Shown here: in pieces, positions 46,707 to 54,713 of the stretch | Numbering within the stretch: position 1 is the first letter of the stretch | How the letters are laid out: each line of letters begins with the position of its first letter | Translations under genes and position numbers: made by a program | The notes under the pieces: model-generated | Databases searched by the model: none | What the model saw: only the letters and a program-made list of their open reading frames with translations | Told to the model about the DNA's origin: nothing | Assembly (NCBI RefSeq): GCF_034670185.1 | Contig: NZ_JAXMNY010000006.1 | Coordinates: forward strand, 78,470 to 142,469 | Length of the DNA stretch: 64,000 nucleotides | Source of the DNA: Nisaea sp. | Lineage (GTDB): Bacteria > Pseudomonadota > Alphaproteobacteria > Thalassobaculales > Thalassobaculaceae | Direction: 5' to 3'

Positions 46707-47834
46707 ATGCAGGCGCGAAAAGAAGGCGGTGTCATATTGCGCGATATGGGGCTTGAGGTAGGGTTCCCCGACGGAACTACGGCCTATTTCAATTACTTCT
46801 GGCTTCGCGATAACTGCAGGACATCTTTTGACCCGGTGACGCGGGAACGCTCCTTTGACATTTTTGCCGAGGAGACTGCGCCGGAACCGGAGGCGGCGGT
46901 GCTGTCTGACGAGGCGCTGGACGTGGTCTGGCGCTGCGGCCACAGCAGCCGCTACTCGCTCGATTTTCTCGCCTCCTATGCGGCCGGAACGCCGCGGCCC
47001 GATCCGGCGGACTTGCCGCGCCGGGCCTGGTTCAGCGATCATTATCCGGATGTGCCCCGGTACTCCCAGCCGGCTCTTATGGCGGACCCGGATCTTCGGA
47101 AGGCCTGGTTCAAGACGATCTTGACCGAGGGTGTCGCACTGATCACGGACATGCCGGAAACGCCGGACGCCCTGGAGGTGACTGCCGCGTTGGCGGGTTA
47201 TGTCAGGCCGAGCTTCTTCGGTAATTCGTTCGAGGTGATGACCCACATCAACCCGACCAACACGGCCTTCACGGCGCGTGCGCTGGAGCTGCATACCGAC
47301 CTGCCGTCAGAGGAGTTCGCGCCGGGCGTCCAGTACCTGCATTGCGTCGCGAATTCGGTGGAAGGCGGCAACAGCGTTTTCGTCGATGCGGTCGCGGTCG
47401 CAAATGATTTTCGGGAGCAATACCCGGCTGATTTCGAGCTGCTGGCGGAGACCGGGATCCCCTATTTTTGCGAACATGACGCCTTTGACATGCGGGCTCG
47501 CCAACGGGTCATCGAACTCGACGCTCACGGAACGGTCTCCGGCGTCACCATCAGCCAGCACATGGCAGACATCTTCGACCTGCCGCAGGATTTTCTCGAT
47601 CTCTACTACCCGGCCTTTCATCGGTTTGGCCGGATGCTGCAGGGTGAGAAATACATCATGCGGTTCCGGCTTAATGCGGGAGAGTGCATCAGCTTCGACA
47701 ATCACCGCGTGGTGCATGGCCGGGAAGCTTACACGGCAACCAGCGGCGATCGTCACCTGCGCGGCTGCTACACGGACCGGGGGGAATTGCGCAGCGCCTA
47801 TCGCGTGCTCTCTGGGGCGGGACGGTTCACGTAG
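46707..47834 (+). CDS. gamma-butyrobetaine hydroxylase-like TauD/TfdA family dioxygenase
   Basis: 375 residues in the two-domain layout of gamma-butyrobetaine/trimethyllysine hydroxylases. An N-terminal DUF971-like domain (FPDGTTAYFNYFWLRDNC) is followed by the Fe(II)/2-oxoglutarate domain with facial triad H196xD198 (ELHTDLPSEEF) and distal H337 (DNHRVVHGREAY). The usual CxC..C zinc site after WLRDNC is replaced by RTSFDP, although CGH is kept further on, so the zinc site is likely lost. ATAAGGAG precedes the ATG. The divergent LysR gene probably controls it. Substrate unknown; carnitine pathway role is not supported by neighbours. Confidence 0.87.
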   Translation: MQARKEGGVILRDMGLEVGFPDGTTAYFNYFWLRDNCRTSFDPVTRERSFDIFAEETAPEPEAAVLSDEALDVVWRCGHSSRYSLDFLASYAAGTPRPDPADLPRRAWFSDHYPDVPRYSQPALMADPDLRKAWFKTILTEGVALITDMPETPDALEVTAALAGYVRPSFFGNSFEVMTHINPTNTAFTARALELHTDLPSEEFAPGVQYLHCVANSVEGGNSVFVDAVAVANDFREQYPADFELLAETGIPYFCEHDAFDMRARQRVIELDAHGTVSGVTISQHMADIFDLPQDFLDLYYPAFHRFGRMLQGEKYIMRFRLNAGECISFDNHRVVHGREAYTATSGDRHLRGCYTDRGELRSAYRVLSGAGRFT

Positions 47835-47868
47835 GGGGAGAAGGGGTGATCTTATTCTCACCTTACAT

Positions 47869-47954
47869 CGTCATCCCGTCGAAAGACGGGACCCAGAGGA
47901 AGGCGAGCGCAGTCTTATGATCATCTAGGTCCCGGCTCTCCGGCCGGAATGACG
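47869..47954. repeat. intergenic CGTCATCCC element, copy D (inverted relative to C)
   Basis: 86 bp after the dioxygenase gene. It begins CGTCATCCCGTCGAAAGACG and ends GGCCGGAATGACG. Its two halves are those of copy C in reverse order and strand. A few substitutions separate them. Confidence 0.88.
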
Positions 47955-48041
47955 ATGTAAGGTGTGAGCAGGCGCTGGCTTCCGGGACGCTCCGGCGTTA
48001 TGAAACGGCCCGACCGGTAGGATTTGACACGGAGCCGTCCC

Positions 48042-48515
48042 ATGACCACGCATTCCGAAGAGCGTTTTTCCAGTCTGACCCAGCTCGGCGGCGCGACTGA
48101 ATTGCCGGACAGTCCGGAGAAGGCCGTACTGGAGAAAGTTCCGAACTCCATGGCGGACGTGAATTATCTCGTCCGCTTTACGGCGCCGGAATTTACCTCG
48201 CTCTGTCCGATGACGGGCCAGCCCGATTTCGCCCACCTGATGATCGATTACGTGCCGGACCAGTGGCTGGTGGAGAGCAAGTCGCTGAAGCTGTTTCTCG
48301 GCTCTTTCCGCAATCACGGCGCGTTTCACGAGGATTGCACAGTCGGAATTGCCCGCCGGCTGATCAAGGAGCTGGAGCCGCGCTGGCTTCGCATCGGCGG
48401 CTACTGGTATCCGCGCGGCGGCATCCCGATCGACGTGTTCTTCCAGTCCGGCCCGGTGCCGGACGGTGTCTGGTTGCCCGACCAGGGCGTACCGCCCTAT
48501 CGCGGGCGTGGCTAG
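48042..48515 (+). CDS. queF: NADPH-dependent 7-cyano-7-deazaguanine reductase
   Basis: 157 residues, the short (YkvM-type) QueF. It reduces preQ0 to preQ1 for queuosine tRNA modification. Nucleophile C55 is in [11 protein letters not shown] with catalytic D62, and the QueF motif [16 protein letters not shown] begins at E78. [12 protein letters not shown] follows. ATG 48042 has GGAG upstream; an in-frame ATG at 48024 is less likely. No preQ1 riboswitch motif was visible upstream. Confidence 0.96.
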   Translation: MTTHSEERFSSLTQLGGATELPDSPEKAVLEKVPNSMADVNYLVRFTAPEFTSLCPMTGQPDFAHLMIDYVPDQWLVESKSLKLFLGSFRNHGAFHEDCTVGIARRLIKELEPRWLRIGGYWYPRGGIPIDVFFQSGPVPDGVWLPDQGVPPYRGRG

Positions 48516-48539
48516 AACGCACCTTCACCCAACCAATTT

Positions 48540-48565
48540 GTCATCCCGACGCAGGTCGGGATGAC
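48540..48565. terminator. hairpin between convergent queF and amidase genes
   Basis: GTCATCCCGAC pairs with GTCGGGATGAC around the loop GCAG, an 11-bp perfect stem followed on the + strand by GGTTTTGTT. It can serve as queF terminator. The stem is made of the same CGTCATCCC ends as the 85-bp repeats, as if a minimal copy. Confidence 0.65.
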
Positions 48566-48588
48566 GGTTTTGTTGGAAACGATACAGC

Positions 48589-50019
48589 TCAGAGCGAGAC
48601 CGGTTTCACGTTCTCCTGCATCCAGGCGGCGAAGCCAGTCAGTTCCTGGTCCCGATGGGCCTGGCCGACCAGTTGCACGCCGACGGGCATACCGCTCACA
48701 CCCATAAGCGGCAGGGTTACGCAGGGCACGCCGAGAGCCGACGTCGCCGCGTTGAAGGCGGGCAGACCGGTCTGGTGCGTGATGCCCGGCTCGCCGACAG
48801 AGCCGGAGCCGTCGAACGGCGGCGCGATGCCGACGGAGGACAGTGTGATGCAGCCGTCCGCGAAAGGCGCCAGAGCGCGGAACCGGGCCCGCATCCGCTC
48901 CCGGTTGTCGAGCGCGGCGCGGTAATCGTCCAGCCCCATGTCTTCGGCCAGGGCGAGGCGCTGTTTCAGGCTCTCGCTCATCAGGCTTTCGTCTTTCTCC
49001 GCTAGATTCCGAAGGGTCCAGCGCAGCTCCCAGCAGCAGATATCGCGGGCCAGCTTCAGGCTGTCGGCGATTGCGGCCTCGCAGGCATCGATGGTCGGAC
49101 TGTCGGCGCGGGTCAGGATCTTCACATCCTGTTGCCGGAGCTGGTCCAGCACCTTCTCGAAAGCTGCACGGGTGGTGCCGTCCAGCATCTCCCAGCCTTC
49201 GGTTTGCAGCAGGACCAGATGGCTTGGCTTGCGCGCCTCTGCCGGTGCTTCCTCGCCGTAAAGGCCGGGATAGCCCGCATCGCCGCCAGCCTGCGCGGCG
49301 ATCTGGTAGGCAACCGCCCACATGTCTTTGAGAGAGCCGGCATGCACGCCGACATGGCTTTGGCTCAGGCCGCCCGCGCGCTCGCCCCGATTGAGGGCAC
49401 CCAGGGTCGGCTTGATGGCGATATTGCCGCAGAAGCTGGCGGGCCGGATGACCGAGCCCACGACCTGGGAGCCGATGGTGGCGGGCACCATGCCGGCGCC
49501 GATCGCGGCGGCGGAGCCGCTGGAGGAGCCGCCCGGTGTGCGGTTCGTGTCGAACGGGTTCCGGGTCGGGCCGGGATGCGAAAAGCCAAGTTCGGTGGTG
49601 ACGGTCTTCCCGAGTATCACGGCGCCGGCAAGGCGCAGGCCATAGACGAGGGCACTGTCCGCGTGGGTCTGGTTCCCCTTGAACAGGGGACTGCCCATTT
49701 CCGTCGGCATGTCCTTCGTCATGAAGAGATCCTTGATGCCGATGGGCATGCCGTCGATAGGGGAAAGGGCGCGGCCGGCTTTGAAGCGGTCTGTCGCCGC
49801 ATCGGCTGCGGCGCGGGCGCCGTCGCGGTTGATCGTGACCCAAGCCTGGACCTCCGGTTCCCGCGCTTCGATCACCTCGAGGCAGCGTTCCAGATAGGCC
49901 CTCGGGCTGTCGCTTCCATCCTGAAAGCCAGGCACAGCGTCGTGGAAGGTAGGCAGGCTGGCGTTCGCCGGATCGTAATTGCCGCTTGTCGCGGTCTGCT
50001 GGCGCTTTGCAACACTCAT
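48589..50019 (-). CDS. amidase signature family protein
   Basis: 476 residues. Ser-cisSer-Lys triad: K96 (PIGIKDLF), the Gly/Ser loop TPGGSSSGSAAA with cis-Ser at about 166, and nucleophile S189 in QVVGSVIRPA, where the usual TGGSIR is altered to VGSVIR. It hydrolyses amide bonds, usually of small carboxamides; substrate unknown. The first 20 residues are less conserved. It stands divergent from the small membrane protein gene, about 1.7 kb of unrelated DNA from the NRPS operon end. Confidence 0.9.
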   Translation of the reverse strand: MSVAKRQQTATSGNYDPANASLPTFHDAVPGFQDGSDSPRAYLERCLEVIEAREPEVQAWVTINRDGARAAADAATDRFKAGRALSPIDGMPIGIKDLFMTKDMPTEMGSPLFKGNQTHADSALVYGLRLAGAVILGKTVTTELGFSHPGPTRNPFDTNRTPGGSSSGSAAAIGAGMVPATIGSQVVGSVIRPASFCGNIAIKPTLGALNRGERAGGLSQSHVGVHAGSLKDMWAVAYQIAAQAGGDAGYPGLYGEEAPAEARKPSHLVLLQTEGWEMLDGTTRAAFEKVLDQLRQQDVKILTRADSPTIDACEAAIADSLKLARDICCWELRWTLRNLAEKDESLMSESLKQRLALAEDMGLDDYRAALDNRERMRARFRALAPFADGCITLSSVGIAPPFDGSGSVGEPGITHQTGLPAFNAATSALGVPCVTLPLMGVSGMPVGVQLVGQAHRDQELTGFAAWMQENVKPVSL

Positions 50020-50074
50020 GCTTATGTTTCCCCCTGTCGTTTTTCTTGGGTCTTTTGTTCAGTCTGTCGTGTTT

Positions 50075-50290
50075 ATGGACCTCTTCACCACATTGATCGC
50101 ACTTGGCGTCGCCGCTCTGGTGTTCGCCTATGCCTACTGGCAGGACAAACGCGAGCGGGAGCCGGGTCAGGTTAGCCTGATCCCCTATACGATGATCCAG
50201 ATTTTGGCTGTCGTCACCTGCCTCGTGCTGTTGGCGCACTTGGTGACACTGATTTCGGGGGCGCCGTTCCGGGGACGGTTAGGCGGTTGA
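50075..50290 (+). CDS. small two-helix membrane protein
   Basis: 71 residues from ATG 50075. Two transmembrane helices (FTTLIALGVAALVFAYAYW and MIQILAVVTCLVLLAHLVTLI) joined by a charged loop (QDKREREPGQVSLIPY). The PGQVSLIPYxxIQ segment recurs in short alphaproteobacterial membrane proteins of unknown function. An in-frame upstream extension to 49979 would overlap the amidase start and is not preferred. Confidence 0.65.
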   Translation: MDLFTTLIALGVAALVFAYAYWQDKREREPGQVSLIPYTMIQILAVVTCLVLLAHLVTLISGAPFRGRLGG

Positions 50291-50383
50291 TCCTCGAAAG
50301 TGGCGTCGGCGAAGGTGCTTGCGGGACACTCTCTATCGACGCATCCATTTGAACTGCGGAACTGTTTTCGGCGGTAATCCGCC

Positions 50384-51682
50384 CTACGCGGTATGTGCTG
50401 TTGTTGCAGCGAGGGACGCGGTTGCCGCGTCAGAATCATGGGTCGGGAGGTGTGCGATCACCTCCTCGATTGTGTACAGGGCTGTGTGTAAAACGTCGAC
50501 GGGGATGGTCAGGGCCGGCAGAAGTTTGAGCACCTGACCGCCGGCACCGCATGTTTCGGCCATGACGTTGCGCGCGAACAGATCCCGTGACACCGCATCC
50601 GCCTTGCCGGCGCCGCGCAAGACCAGGCCGCGCATGAAGCCACGCCCGCGGACTTCCTCGATATGATCGGGGAAACGCTCCGCCATTGCCTGCAACCGCG
50701 CATCGAGGATCTCGATCTTGCCGGAAACCTCATTCCGGAAACGGTCGTCTTCCCAATATTGCAAGGCGGCGGAGGCGGAGACAAAGGCCAGGTTGTTGCC
50801 GCGAAAAGTTCCGTTGTGCTCACCGACCTGCCAGATATCGAATTCGGGTTCGATCAGAAGCAGAGCCATCGGCAATCCGATGCCGCTGATCGATTTGGAA
50901 AGGCAGATCAGGTCCGGGCGAACATCAAAGCTTTCAAAACTGAAGAACGTTCCGGTGCGCCCGCACCCAGCCTGAATATCGTCGACGATCAGCAGCGCGC
51001 CGCAGCGATCTGCAATGGTTCTCAGCCGGCGGAGCCAGGCGCAGGACGCCGCTCGCAAGCCGCCTTCGCCCTGAATGGTTTCAACCAGGATACAGGCGGG
51101 AGCGTCGATGCCGCTGCTGGGATCGTCCAGAGAGCGTTCCAGAAAGTCGAGACCATCTCCCGGCAGGTAGCCGTCGTAGGGCACCCTGATCACGTTGGAC
51201 AAGAGATGCGCGGACGCGGCCCTGCTGTTGCGGTTGGACGTTGCTGACAAGGCTCCAAGAGTCATGCCGTGAAATCCGCCGGTAAAGGCCAGCACTGTCG
51301 ACCGGCCGGTGACTTTTCGTGCCAGCTTGAGAGCGGCTTCCACGGCATTTGTGCCGGTCGGGCCGGTGAACATCACGCGATGCTGGAGCCCGCTCCTGTC
51401 GAGGATTATACGCTTGAAACGGCGCAGGAAATCGTCCTTCGCGCCGGTATGCAAGTCCATCGCCTGAACGACGCCGTCATCGCGCAGATAGTCCATCACC
51501 GCATTCTTCATGATGGGATTGTTGTGCCCGTAATTCAGGGCGCCGCATCCCATCAGCAGATCAACGACCCGGCGGCCATCCTCCGTGATCAGCTCGTGAC
51601 CGACGGCCTTGGTGAAGATGGCGGGAAAGCTCCGGCAATAGCTGCGGACCTGTGATTCAGCGACTTCAAAAATATCGTTCAT
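50384..51682 (-). CDS. diaminobutyrate--2-oxoglutarate aminotransferase (EctB-like)
   Basis: 432 residues, PLP class III aminotransferase. It starts with ESQVRSYCRSFP like EctB/DABA aminotransferases, with GCGALNYGHNNP, MFTGPTGTNAVEAALKLAR, DDIQAGCGRTGTFFSFE, and the PLP lysine K263 in ICLSKSISGIGLPMA. It makes L-2,4-diaminobutyrate from aspartate semialdehyde. There is no ectA or ectC next to it; it is the last gene of the NRPS operon, 12 bp after the FkbM gene, with AGGAAGG before the ATG. So it probably supplies diaminobutyrate as a peptide building block, not ectoine. Confidence 0.88.
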   Translation of the reverse strand: MNDIFEVAESQVRSYCRSFPAIFTKAVGHELITEDGRRVVDLLMGCGALNYGHNNPIMKNAVMDYLRDDGVVQAMDLHTGAKDDFLRRFKRIILDRSGLQHRVMFTGPTGTNAVEAALKLARKVTGRSTVLAFTGGFHGMTLGALSATSNRNSRAASAHLLSNVIRVPYDGYLPGDGLDFLERSLDDPSSGIDAPACILVETIQGEGGLRAASCAWLRRLRTIADRCGALLIVDDIQAGCGRTGTFFSFESFDVRPDLICLSKSISGIGLPMALLLIEPEFDIWQVGEHNGTFRGNNLAFVSASAALQYWEDDRFRNEVSGKIEILDARLQAMAERFPDHIEEVRGRGFMRGLVLRGAGKADAVSRDLFARNVMAETCGAGGQVLKLLPALTIPVDVLHTALYTIEEVIAHLPTHDSDAATASLAATTAHTA

Positions 51683-51694
51683 CGACCTTCCTCC

Positions 51695-52804
51695 TCAGGG
51701 ATTTTCCGATGCGATGGCAGTTTTTCCTTTCGGCTTCACGGCGCGGAAATCCTGACCGATACAGAAGAACTCACCGCTCCCGGTCATTTCGAGACGTGGC
51801 ACCTGCATGCTCAGTTCGAAATCCCGTGCCAGGAGTTTCGGCAGCCATTGGTCGCCTTTTGTCGACCATGGGCCGTAATGAAATTCTCCGAGGATCCATT
51901 CCGCATCCGAAAGCGCGGCCTGGGCCGGTTTCAGGCCGAATTCCCCTCCTTCGATGTCGAGCTTGAGACCGTAGCTGCTGGCCTCGCCGACGAGTTCGGT
52001 CAAGCCGATGGCATCGACCTGTGCGGTTGGTGCGTTCGTCAGAGTGATCACGGTGGAATTCATCATGCTTGTGGCGTCCGGTCCGTCTACCAGGCTGGCT
52101 ATGGTGGCGGTCCCGGACTCGGCCGCGAGAACCTTGCCGATTGTCCGATAGCGGATTTGTCCGGCGTTGAGGCCAAGCGTCTCGCTCAAGGCCCGGAGAT
52201 TGGCCGGGTTTGGCTCTACCGCGACGATGTCCGCGTCCGGATAGCAACTGTTCAGATAGAGCGACGACAGGCCGACAAACGCGCCGATATCGAAGATCGT
52301 GTCGACCTTTTGGGGCGCGTGCGCGTAGTTCTTGCGCAGGAAAACCTCGAACAGATTGGCATAGGCCATCCAGTCGGGCGGCATGTCGATCCGGTAGGGG
52401 CGGCCGTTAAGCGTGACGGCGAGGCGCTGGACGCGGAGGCGGAAATCGGCCGCCTGGCTCGCGGCCGCTGCGGCAACGGCAATGAGCCAGTCCCGTGTCT
52501 CGTCGTTGGCGGCGAGGGCCGGGATCTGGTCGGCGGGCTGGCTCAGCCCGCGCATCAATGCTTCCTGATCCTGCTGGACGACCATGCGCGCTTCCCGCAG
52601 TTGCCGCGTGTCCAGCCGGCCGATCTGCCGGAGGATGCCGTCGTCGCTGTCTCCCATTTCCGAGCGCTGTCCGTATTGGACCAGAGAGGCGGCGAGATCG
52701 CTTGCGGACATGCAGGCGGCGATCCGCCGGAACATGTCGTGGAAGCGCTTTGCCGGATGGGCCGGGTCCGCGCGGCAGAGGGTGCAGTCGCAGACCCAGC
52801 TCAT
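51695..52804 (-). CDS. FkbM family methyltransferase with Cys-rich N-terminal extension
   Basis: 369 residues from ATG 52804, which overlaps the upstream gene's stop (ATGA). SAM motif I FDIGAFVGLSSLYL is at 171-184, motif II VAVEPNP at 194-200, and KLDIEGGEFGL later is the FkbM hallmark. The first 10 residues carry CDCTLC, and about 130 residues before the methyltransferase domain are not familiar to me. It could O-methylate the peptide product or a sugar; position in the NRPS operon suggests a tailoring role but does not prove it. Confidence 0.82.
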   Translation of the reverse strand: MSWVCDCTLCRADPAHPAKRFHDMFRRIAACMSASDLAASLVQYGQRSEMGDSDDGILRQIGRLDTRQLREARMVVQQDQEALMRGLSQPADQIPALAANDETRDWLIAVAAAAASQAADFRLRVQRLAVTLNGRPYRIDMPPDWMAYANLFEVFLRKNYAHAPQKVDTIFDIGAFVGLSSLYLNSCYPDADIVAVEPNPANLRALSETLGLNAGQIRYRTIGKVLAAESGTATIASLVDGPDATSMMNSTVITLTNAPTAQVDAIGLTELVGEASSYGLKLDIEGGEFGLKPAQAALSDAEWILGEFHYGPWSTKGDQWLPKLLARDFELSMQVPRLEMTGSGEFFCIGQDFRAVKPKGKTAIASENP

Positions 52805-53925
52805 CGGCTGGCGTTCCTCTTGCCGGTATCCTTGGCAAGCCCGGCAAGATCCGACGCAATTGCCTCGAACAGCTCGCGCCAGCTCCCGCTTCTCGTCTGC
52901 CGGTAGACGGTCGCCGACGGGAACCAGGGTGTGCGACTTCCTTCGAGACCCCAGCGCCAGTCCGGCATGGAGGGCGTCGCCACCCAGACCGGCACGCCCA
53001 TCGCGCCTGCAAGGTTCGCGACGACGGTGTCGATCGTGATCACCAGATCGAGACCCGCAATTGCTGCCGCCGTATTCGCGAAACCCTTGATCCGGTCGCT
53101 CAGATCCTCGACCTCCATTCCCTCCGGTGGCGGCATCAGTTGGGCTGTTGGCGCGCCGAATTGCAGGCTGTAGAGACGCACGCCCGGAACGCTGGCGAGG
53201 GGGGCCATTTCGGCAAGCGAGGTGCTGCGGGATCCGCCCTCCCAGTGGGTGGCGGTGGTGGCCCAGACGATGCCCACTTTCAGCCCGTCGCCCGAAAGCT
53301 CCAGCGGAGCGGCGGCATGAAGATAGGGGCCATCCCACATTCTGCCGCGGGCGATACCGAAATGTGCCGTCAGCTCCGCCGTCTGCACATGGAAGTCGCA
53401 ATCCGTGACCTCGGTCTCAAGGGGCAGTACGCGGGCGACCCCGGAGAGGGAGCGGAAAAGATCCACGAGACCGGGACGGCATTGCAATGTGATCTCGGTC
53501 CTGTAGGTGGCGGCCAGCATGGGCAGGAAGCGGGCGTAGAGGATGTCGTCGCCAAGCCCGCCGCCCCAGGCGACGATCCGGCGTCCTTCCAGCGGCTCGC
53601 CCTGCCAGCGCGGGATCGGGTAGAGCGGTGGGCCGAAGGCGTTGGCCTTGCAGCAATCGAGCAGCAATTGGCCGCCTTTCCTGACATCGCCTGCCAGCAG
53701 GTGAAGGCGAATAAGCAGGGCGGCCGAGGCCTCGCTGTGATCCTCCATCGCTTCCAGCCTGGCGATGGCATTGCCGTACTCTCCGCGCTGGGCGGCAATC
53801 ATGGCGCCCAGCTGCTGGATCGGTTTGAAGCCCGCCGCATACGCGGCATCCGCGTGGCTGGCGGCAGCGTCCAGATTCCTGTCTTCGAATGCGGCATAGG
53901 CCAGTGCGGCATCGCGATTGCTCAT
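52801..53925 (-). CDS. TPR protein with GT9-like (heptosyltransferase-related) domain
   Basis: 374 residues. The first 100 are TPR-like (YAAFEDRNLDAAASHADAAY; QRGEYGNAIARLEAME). From about residue 115, RRIVAWGGGLGDDILYARFLP matches the glycine loop of GT9-like glycosyltransferases, and DLVITIDTVVANLAGAMGVPVWVA the nucleotide-sugar region. No membrane segment. It lies 29 bp after the thioesterase and overlaps the FkbM gene. It may glycosylate the peptide or a cell component; acceptor unknown. Confidence 0.8.
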   Translation of the reverse strand: MSNRDAALAYAAFEDRNLDAAASHADAAYAAGFKPIQQLGAMIAAQRGEYGNAIARLEAMEDHSEASAALLIRLHLLAGDVRKGGQLLLDCCKANAFGPPLYPIPRWQGEPLEGRRIVAWGGGLGDDILYARFLPMLAATYRTEITLQCRPGLVDLFRSLSGVARVLPLETEVTDCDFHVQTAELTAHFGIARGRMWDGPYLHAAAPLELSGDGLKVGIVWATTATHWEGGSRSTSLAEMAPLASVPGVRLYSLQFGAPTAQLMPPPEGMEVEDLSDRIKGFANTAAAIAGLDLVITIDTVVANLAGAMGVPVWVATPSMPDWRWGLEGSRTPWFPSATVYRQTRSGSWRELFEAIASDLAGLAKDTGKRNASR

Positions 53926-53954
53926 GTCTGTTTCGCTCCCTTCCCGTGGCTTTG

Positions 53955-54713
53955 TCAGTGCAGATGCGGTCGGAGCGTGCGCTCCACCGTTTGCAGCAAT
54001 GCGTCGGTCTGGCTTTGCAGAAAGAAATGATCGCCGGGGAACATCTCCACCTTCACCGGCGCGCTGGTGGTCTCCTGCCAGGCCTCCAGTCCGGCCTGAT
54101 CGACCTCTTCATCCTGGTCGCCACCGAAGACCTGTATGGGGCAATTCAGTCTGGCCTGTGGGGCGCGCCGGTAGGTCTCGCTCATCTCGAAATCGCTCCG
54201 CAGCAGCGGCAGGATCATCGACAGCAGCTCTGGCTCTGCCAGCACGGAGGCGGGCGTGCCGTTGAGGCTGCGCAGCCGCTCGCAGAAACCTGTGTCGCAC
54301 AGGTGATAGCTCTCGGGCCGGGAAAGAGGCAGGTGAGGCGCCCTCTGGCCGGAGACGATCAGTTGCGCCGGAGCGCGATGCTCCTCGGTCAGCGCGCGGG
54401 CCAGCTCGTAGGAGAGGAAAGCGCCCATGGAGTGCCCGAAAAACGCGACATTCCGGTCGAGATAGGGGCGGAGCCGTTCCAGCAGAACGGGCAGGAGTTG
54501 TTCAACCTGCCGGAAAGGCGTCTCGGCGATCCGGTCCTCACGTCCCGGAAGCTGGATGGCGCAGACCTCGATGCTGTCCGGCAGCGCGCGTCCCCAGTTC
54601 TTGAAGATGGAAGCGCCGCCGCCTGCATAGGGCAGGCAGAAGAGCCGGAGCCGTGCGGCAGGGGTCGGTTTCGAACAGCGGATCCAGGGATCGGTTTTTG
54701 CCGTTGCGTTCAT
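53955..54713 (-). CDS. type II thioesterase
   Basis: 252 residues, alpha/beta hydrolase of the NRPS/PKS editing kind. LFCLPYAGGGASIFKNW at the N-terminus, nucleophile S95 in FFGHSMGAF, Asp in FGGDQDEEV (about D199) and His229 in FPGDHFFL. It removes wrong or stalled acyl groups from carrier proteins. The start overlaps the NRPS stop by one base (TAATG), so translation is coupled. Confidence 0.95.
   Translation of the reverse strand: MNATAKTDPWIRCSKPTPAARLRLFCLPYAGGGASIFKNWGRALPDSIEVCAIQLPGREDRIAETPFRQVEQLLPVLLERLRPYLDRNVAFFGHSMGAFLSYELARALTEEHRAPAQLIVSGQRAPHLPLSRPESYHLCDTGFCERLRSLNGTPASVLAEPELLSMILPLLRSDFEMSETYRRAPQARLNCPIQVFGGDQDEEVDQAGLEAWQETTSAPVKVEMFPGDHFFLQSQTDALLQTVERTLRPHLH

Noticed and set aside
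47957..48041. preQ1 riboswitch before queF
   Set aside because: Looked for class I/II landmarks; none visible in the 85-bp leader.
50384..51682. Ectoine biosynthesis locus
   Set aside because: Only the aminotransferase is present; no acetyltransferase or ectoine synthase in the window.
52805..53401. Longer N-terminus for the FkbM protein (568 residues)
   Set aside because: The extension overlaps the TPR/GT9-like gene in another frame; ATG at 52804 gives the usual ATGA coupling.
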